A stretch of 45,107 nucleotides of DNA, taken from assembly GCA_964540965.1 (NCBI GenBank), contig CAZIOT010000024.1, forward strand, positions 1 through 45,107, written 5' to 3'. The notes under the pieces were generated by a model. That model made no database searches. It saw only the letters and a list, made by a program, of their open reading frames with translations, and was not told the DNA's origin. This stretch comes from JADYZU01 sp964540965. Lineage in GTDB: Bacteria; Pseudomonadota; Alphaproteobacteria; Rhodobacterales; Rhodobacteraceae. Numbering within the stretch: the stretch's first letter is position 1; every line of letters begins with the position of its first letter. The position numbers were made by a program, and so were the translations under genes. Positions 41,538-45,107 of the stretch are shown here, piece by piece.

Positions 41538-41816
41538 TTACTTGCGCTTCGCTTTCTTGTCGGCTGCGTGGCCGTAATAGGTGCGGGTCGGCGAATATTC
41601 ACCGAACTTCTGGCCGATCATGTCCTCGGACACCGACACGGGGATGTGCTTGTGACCGTTGTAGACGCCGAACGTGAGACCCACGAACTGCGGCAGGATC
41701 GTCGAACGGCGCGACCAGATCTTGATGACTTCGTTGCGGCCCGATTCACGCGCTGCCTCGGCCTTCTTGAGAAGGTAGGCATCGACGAAGGGGCCCTTCC
41801 AGACGGAACGTGCCAT
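41538..41816 (-). CDS. rpsS: 30S ribosomal protein S19
   Basis: A 92-residue head protein: SVWKGPFVDAYLLKKAE, WSRRSTILPQFVGLTFGVYNGHKHIPV and GEYSPTRTYYGHAADKKAKRK, the conserved basic end. It lies 3 bp after rplB. Confidence 0.98.
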   Translation of the reverse strand: MARSVWKGPFVDAYLLKKAEAARESGRNEVIKIWSRRSTILPQFVGLTFGVYNGHKHIPVSVSEDMIGQKFGEYSPTRTYYGHAADKKAKRK

Positions 41817-41819
41817 GGA

Positions 41820-42659
41820 TTAGCGGCCTTTCTTGGCGTGACGCGAACGCACGATGAGCTTCTGCGACGCCTTGTTCGTGTTGCGGGTGCGGTTGCCCTT
41901 GGTGCCCTTGCCCCAGGGGGTGACCGGGTGACGGCCACCCGAAGTGCGGCCCTCACCACCACCATGCGGGTGGTCGATCGGGTTCATGGCAACGCCGCGG
42001 ACGGTCGGGCGGATGCCCATGTGCCGCATCCGGCCGGCCTTGCCGAAGTTCTGGTTCGAGTTGTCGGGGTTCGACACGGCACCGACGGTGGCCATACATT
42101 CCTGACGGACCATCCGCAGCTCGCCCGAGGACAGGCGCAGCTGGGCGTAACCGCCGTCACGGCCGACGAACTGGGCATAGGTGCCCGCCGCGCGGGCGAT
42201 CTGGCCACCCTTGCCGGCCTTCATCTCGACGTTGTGGACGATTGTGCCGATGGGCATGCCCGAGAACGGCATCGCGTTGCCCGGCTTGATGTCGACCTTG
42301 GCACCGGCGATCACCTGATCGCCAACGGCCAGTCGCTGCGGGGCAAGGATATAGGCCTGTTCGCCATCGGTGTAGCGGATCAGGGCGATGAACGCGGTGC
42401 GGTTGGGATCGTATTCGATCCGCTCGACCGTCGCGGGAACGTCGAACTTGCGACGCTTGAAATCGACAACGCGGTAGAGACGCTTTGCGCCGCCACCCTT
42501 GTGCCACATCGTGATCCGCCCGGTGTTGTTCCGGCCGCCGGTCTTGGTCAAACCCTCGGTAAGGGATTTGACCGGGCGGCCTTTCCAAAGCTCCGAACGG
42601 TCGATCAGAACCAGCCCACGCTGGCCAGGCGTCGTCGGCTTATACGACTTCAGTGCCAT
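41820..42659 (-). CDS. rplB: 50S ribosomal protein L2
   Basis: A 279-residue protein close to the peptidyl-transferase centre. MALKSYKPTTPGQRGLV and the family signature region MNPIDHPHGGGEGRTSGGRHPVTPWG are both present; the His in HPHGGG is the functionally important one. A 154-bp spacer with two hairpins stands between rplW and this gene. Confidence 0.98.
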   Translation of the reverse strand: MALKSYKPTTPGQRGLVLIDRSELWKGRPVKSLTEGLTKTGGRNNTGRITMWHKGGGAKRLYRVVDFKRRKFDVPATVERIEYDPNRTAFIALIRYTDGEQAYILAPQRLAVGDQVIAGAKVDIKPGNAMPFSGMPIGTIVHNVEMKAGKGGQIARAAGTYAQFVGRDGGYAQLRLSSGELRMVRQECMATVGAVSNPDNSNQNFGKAGRMRHMGIRPTVRGVAMNPIDHPHGGGEGRTSGGRHPVTPWGKGTKGNRTRNTNKASQKLIVRSRHAKKGR

Positions 42660-42736
42660 GCTTTCTGTCTTCCGTCAGCTTGCGGGGCATTGGCCCCGTC
42701 TCTTGGTCATAGGGCCCCGAAGGTCCCCGATGGGGC

Positions 42737-42754
42737 GGTGGGTCTGGACCCACC
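42737..42754. repeat. GTGGGTC/GACCCAC palindromic repeat between rplW and rplB
   Basis: 8-bp arms GGTGGGTC/GACCCACC with two bases between, followed by TTACG. It is a shortened copy of the dispersed family also seen at 44978-45003. It lies in the middle of the rpsJ-rplP unit. Confidence 0.55.
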
Positions 42755-42768
42755 TTACGAAACAGCCC

Positions 42769-42790
42769 GGCCCCGAGATGACTCGGGGCC
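42769..42790 (-). terminator. Mid-operon hairpin between rplW and rplB
   Basis: Perfect 9-bp arms GGCCCCGAG/CTCGGGGCC with loop ATGA. No T-run. It may attenuate or process the S10 transcript; in E. coli S10 control is by L4 on the leader, so an internal site would be different. Confidence 0.45.
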
Positions 42791-42813
42791 GCGCCGGATG
42801 TCACGCGCCTCTA

Positions 42814-43110
42814 TTAGAGGCCGGTGGAAACGTCAATCGAGTTTCCTTCGGCAAGGGTGACGTAAGCCTTCTTCACGTCCCGGCGTTCGCCGATCTTGCC
42901 GCGGAACCGCTTGACCTTGCCCTTGGTGATCGTGGTGTTGACCCCGGTCACCTTGACGCCGAACAGCGCCTCGACCGCTTCCTTGATCTGCGGCTTGGTC
43001 GATGCCATCGCCACTTCAAAGACCACGGCATTGTTGTCCGAAGCCATCGTCGCCTTTTCGGTGATGATCGGCTTGCGGATCACGTCGTAATGTTCGGGCT
43101 TCGCAGTCAT
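42814..43110 (-). CDS. rplW: 50S ribosomal protein L23
   Basis: A 98-residue protein at the tunnel exit, docking site for trigger factor and SRP. It has YDVIRKPIITEKATMAS, EAVEALFGVKVTGVNT and KGKVKRFRGKIGERRDVKKAYVTL. Its ATG overlaps the rplD stop (ATGA). Confidence 0.98.
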   Translation of the reverse strand: MTAKPEHYDVIRKPIITEKATMASDNNAVVFEVAMASTKPQIKEAVEALFGVKVTGVNTTITKGKVKRFRGKIGERRDVKKAYVTLAEGNSIDVSTGL

Positions 43111-43724
43111 TTCAGCCGCGCCTCCAGGGCTTCGACAGCCGCCTTGGTGAGCACGAGCGTGTCACTGCGGAGGATGTCGTAGACGTTGGCGCCGATGGTC
43201 GGCAGCACGTCCAGGTTTTCGATGTTGCGGGCGGCGCGGGCAAAGCCCTCGTCGACCGAGCCGTCGATGATCAGCGCGCGCTTCCATCCCAGCTTGGACA
43301 GCTGCTTGGCCAGGATCGCGGTCTTGGCTTCGGCCACGGCGGCCGATTCGATCACGACCAGCTCGCCGGCCTTCAGCTTGGCCGACAGCGCGTGCTTGAG
43401 CCCGAGCGCCCGGAACTTCTTGTTCAGGTCGTGTTCGTGGCTGCGCGGCAGCGGGCCCTTGTAGATGCCGCCGTGACGGAAGATCGGCGCCTTCTTGGAC
43501 CCGTGGCGAGCGCCGCCGGTGCCCTTCTGGCGATAGATCTTCTTGGTCGAATAGGACACGTCCGCCCGGCCAAGGGTCGAATGGGTGCCCTGCTGGGCGC
43601 GGGCGCGCTGCCAGCGGACGACACGGTGCAGGATGTCGGCGCGCGGTTCGAGACCGAAGATCTCGTCGTTCAGCTCGACGGTGCCGGCGGCTTCGCCGGC
43701 AAGGGTGATGGCTTCGGCTTTCAT
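43107..43724 (-). CDS. rplD: 50S ribosomal protein L4
   Basis: A 205-residue tunnel protein that in E. coli also regulates the S10 operon. It has RQKGTGGARHGSKKAPIFRHGG, the tunnel loop, and LPTIGANVYDILRSDTLVLTKAAVEALEARL. It overlaps rplC and rplW by 4 bp each. Confidence 0.98.
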   Translation of the reverse strand: MKAEAITLAGEAAGTVELNDEIFGLEPRADILHRVVRWQRARAQQGTHSTLGRADVSYSTKKIYRQKGTGGARHGSKKAPIFRHGGIYKGPLPRSHEHDLNKKFRALGLKHALSAKLKAGELVVIESAAVAEAKTAILAKQLSKLGWKRALIIDGSVDEGFARAARNIENLDVLPTIGANVYDILRSDTLVLTKAAVEALEARLK

Positions 43725-44566
43725 TCCTTGCCTTCCTTCTCGGCATCGGCCGCGATCGACGCGGCGGCTTCGGCCTCGGCAGCCGTGATCGCGGCTTCTT
43801 CCGCCTCGGCGGCGGCCTTGGCGGCAGCCTCGGCCTCGGCAGCGGCGGCAGCGGCGGCCTCATCGGCCAGGCGCTTGGCTTCCTTGGCGGCAGAGGCAAG
43901 CGCGGCGGGGTAGATCACGTTCTCGGGGATCGCCTTCTTGACGGCGTCCTTGACGGTGACCCAGCCACCCTTGGAGCCCGGGACGGCGCCCTTGACCATG
44001 ATCAGGCCACGGTCGACATCGGTGCGCACGACCTGCAGGTTCTGCGTGGTGATGCGGACGGTGCCCATGTGGCCGGCCATCTTCTTGCCCTTGAACACCT
44101 TGCCGGGGTCCTGGCACTGGCCGGTCGAGCCGTGCGAGCGGTGCGAGACCGAAACCCCGTGCGAGGCGCGCAGACCGCCGAAATTGTGCCGCTTCATCGC
44201 ACCGGCAAAACCCTTGCCGATGGAGGTGCCCGACACGTCGACGAACTGGCCTTCAAAGTAATGGGCGGCGATGATCTCTTCGCCGACCGCGATCAGGTTC
44301 GCGGGATCGACGCGGAATTCCGCGACCTTCCGCTTCGGCTCGACCTTGGCGGCGGCGAAATGGCCGCGCATCGCCTGCGAGGTCCGCTTCACCTTGGCGG
44401 TGCCGGCGCCAAGCTGGACGGCGGTATAGCCATCCTTCTCGACCGTCCGCTGGGCGACGACCTGGAGGTTGTCGAGTTGCAGGACGGTAACCGGCACCTG
44501 CCGTCCGTCCTCGAGGAACAGGCGGGTCATGCCCACCTTCTTTGCAATCACGCCAGAGCGCAGCAT
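43721..44566 (-). CDS. rplC: 50S ribosomal protein L3 with long Ala/Glu tail
   Basis: A 281-residue protein that starts large-subunit assembly. It begins MLRSGVIAKKVGMTRLF, has FAGAMKRHNFGGLRASHGVSVSHRSHGSTGQ, and ends its core with GSKGGWVTVKDAVKK. E. coli L3 has 209 residues; here about 55-60 extra residues rich in Ala and Glu (from EAKRLADEA to KEGKE) form a likely coiled coil at the C-terminus. The ATG at 44566 is the family start; 44602 would overlap rpsJ. Confidence 0.97.
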   Translation of the reverse strand: MLRSGVIAKKVGMTRLFLEDGRQVPVTVLQLDNLQVVAQRTVEKDGYTAVQLGAGTAKVKRTSQAMRGHFAAAKVEPKRKVAEFRVDPANLIAVGEEIIAAHYFEGQFVDVSGTSIGKGFAGAMKRHNFGGLRASHGVSVSHRSHGSTGQCQDPGKVFKGKKMAGHMGTVRITTQNLQVVRTDVDRGLIMVKGAVPGSKGGWVTVKDAVKKAIPENVIYPAALASAAKEAKRLADEAAAAAAAEAEAAAKAAAEAEEAAITAAEAEAAASIAADAEKEGKE

Positions 44567-44576
44567 GTCAGCCCCC

Positions 44577-44891
44577 TCAGACCTTGATCTCGACATCGAC
44601 ACCGGCAGCCAGGTCGAGCTTCATCAGCGCGTCCACGGTCTGCGGGGTCGGGTCCACGATGTCCAGGAGACGCGCATGGGTGCGGATCTCGAACTGGTCG
44701 CGCGACTTCTTGTCGATGTGCGGGCCACGAAGGACCGTGAACTTCTCGATCTTGTTGGGCAGCGGGATCGGACCGCGGACGCTGGCGCCGGTGCGCTTGG
44801 CGGTCGACACGATCTCGGCGGTCGAGGCGTCAAGGACGCGGTAGTCGAACGCCTTGAGCCGGATCCGGATATTCTGGCTATGGACGGCCAT
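44577..44891 (-). CDS. rpsJ: 30S ribosomal protein S10
   Basis: A 104-residue head protein, also NusE in transcription antitermination. It has IRIRLKAFDYRVLDASTAEIV, RTGASVRGPIPLPNKIEKFTVLRGPHIDKKSRDQFEIRTH-type sequence and TVDALMKLDLAAGVDVEIKV. AAAGG lies 6-7 bp before the ATG (GAAAGGCATACCA). It heads the S10 unit; 133 bp separate it from the EF-Tu gene. Confidence 0.98.
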   Translation of the reverse strand: MAVHSQNIRIRLKAFDYRVLDASTAEIVSTAKRTGASVRGPIPLPNKIEKFTVLRGPHIDKKSRDQFEIRTHARLLDIVDPTPQTVDALMKLDLAAGVDVEIKV

Positions 44892-44977
44892 TGGTATGCC
44901 TTTCAGCGGGCTTCATGGTTGAGAGGTGGGCCGGGCGGAATTGCCGGGCCACGTCGAACCGTCGTCTTGATGAATGC

Positions 44978-45003
44978 GTAGGGTGGGTCGAGACCCACCC
45001 TAC
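44978..45003. repeat. 26-bp palindromic repeat between tuf and rpsJ
   Basis: 12-bp arms GTAGGGTGGGTC/GACCCACCCTAC with GA between them, the most complete member of the dispersed family. It lies 22 bp before the EF-Tu stop side, in the tuf-rpsJ spacer, where it may act as a terminator or mRNA-end hairpin. No clear rpsJ promoter was seen here. Confidence 0.7.
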
Positions 45004-45024
45004 AGGAACCACCCCGGAAAGGGC

Positions 45025-45107
45025 TTATTCGATGATCTTGGACACGACGCCGGCGCCGACGGTGCGGCCGCCTTCGCGGATGGCGAAGCGCAGTTTGTCT
45101 TCCATGG
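45025..45107 (-). CDS. tuf: Elongation factor Tu, C-terminal end (partial)
   Basis: The last 27 codons read MEDKLRFAIREGGRTVGAGVVSKIIE and stop (TAA), the invariant end of EF-Tu, which brings aminoacyl-tRNA to the ribosome. The gene continues beyond the window. Its position just before rpsJ is the usual str-S10 junction. Confidence 0.97.
   Translation of the reverse strand, partial: MEDKLRFAIREGGRTVGAGVVSKIIE

Overview
The window looks like a chromosomal segment of a high-GC alphaproteobacterium, most likely a Rhodobacterales (Rhodobacter/Paracoccus-like) species. This is inferred from the strong G/C third-position bias, the neighbourhood rpmH-rnpA-yidD...ttcA...yidC-engB-argB, the very complete S10-spc-alpha ribosomal cluster with a long-tailed L3, and promoter -10 boxes that mostly lack the final T, a known habit of Rhodobacter promoters. 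No 16S rRNA is present, so the genus is not fixed.

Layout. (1) 1-3893: accessory DNA with a gene tail and a single-chain MmeI-like restriction-modification enzyme, lying against the 3' end of a tRNA-Arg(ACG) gene. (2) 3894-14819: core genes. tRNA-Arg and a sensor histidine kinase are on the minus strand. On the plus strand are rpmH, rnpA, yidD, ttcA, a GGDEF/EAL protein, yidC, engB, argB, a ferredoxin-like protein and a SixA-like phosphatase. A DUF1963 gene lies on the minus strand between yidD and ttcA. (3) 14842-20841: a compact minus-strand run, rarA-crcB-pseudouridine synthase-HAD phosphatase-ATP12 chaperone-amino-acid binding protein-ABC ATPase. (4) 20965-22464: a quorum-sensing locus with luxR and luxI-type genes and, divergent from luxR, an unrecognised 53-residue ORF. 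The 75 bp between luxR and this ORF hold two opposed promoters and a 15-bp palindrome. (5) 22443-23888: glutamate dehydrogenase. (6) 24046-45107: the tuf-S10-spc-alpha ribosomal cluster, all minus strand, from the EF-Tu C-terminus (right) to rplQ (left).

The ribosomal cluster is interrupted twice by non-ribosomal genes. Between rplP and rpmC lie a membrane-anchored RTX-like protein, a 2OG-Fe(II) oxygenase-like protein, a DUF4279 protein and a small secreted protein. Between rpmD and rplO lie a YqeB-like membrane protein, a PRC-barrel protein, a GFA-family protein and a small membrane protein. A terminator lies upstream of each gap and a new promoter downstream, so the cluster reads as at least three or four units: rpsJ to rplP, rpmC to rpmD, rplO to adk, and rpsM to rplQ.

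The most unusual signals are: a triplicated terminator block plus a duplicated rplP 3' end that bracket two single passenger genes like small cassettes (38799-40047); the luxR/small-ORF control region with its palindrome centred about 43 bp upstream of the predicted luxR start; a nested ~98-bp inverted repeat inserted in frame in a ferredoxin-like gene; and a perfect 30-bp palindrome between rpoA and rplQ. All calls come from reading the sequence and from family knowledge; no database search was run.
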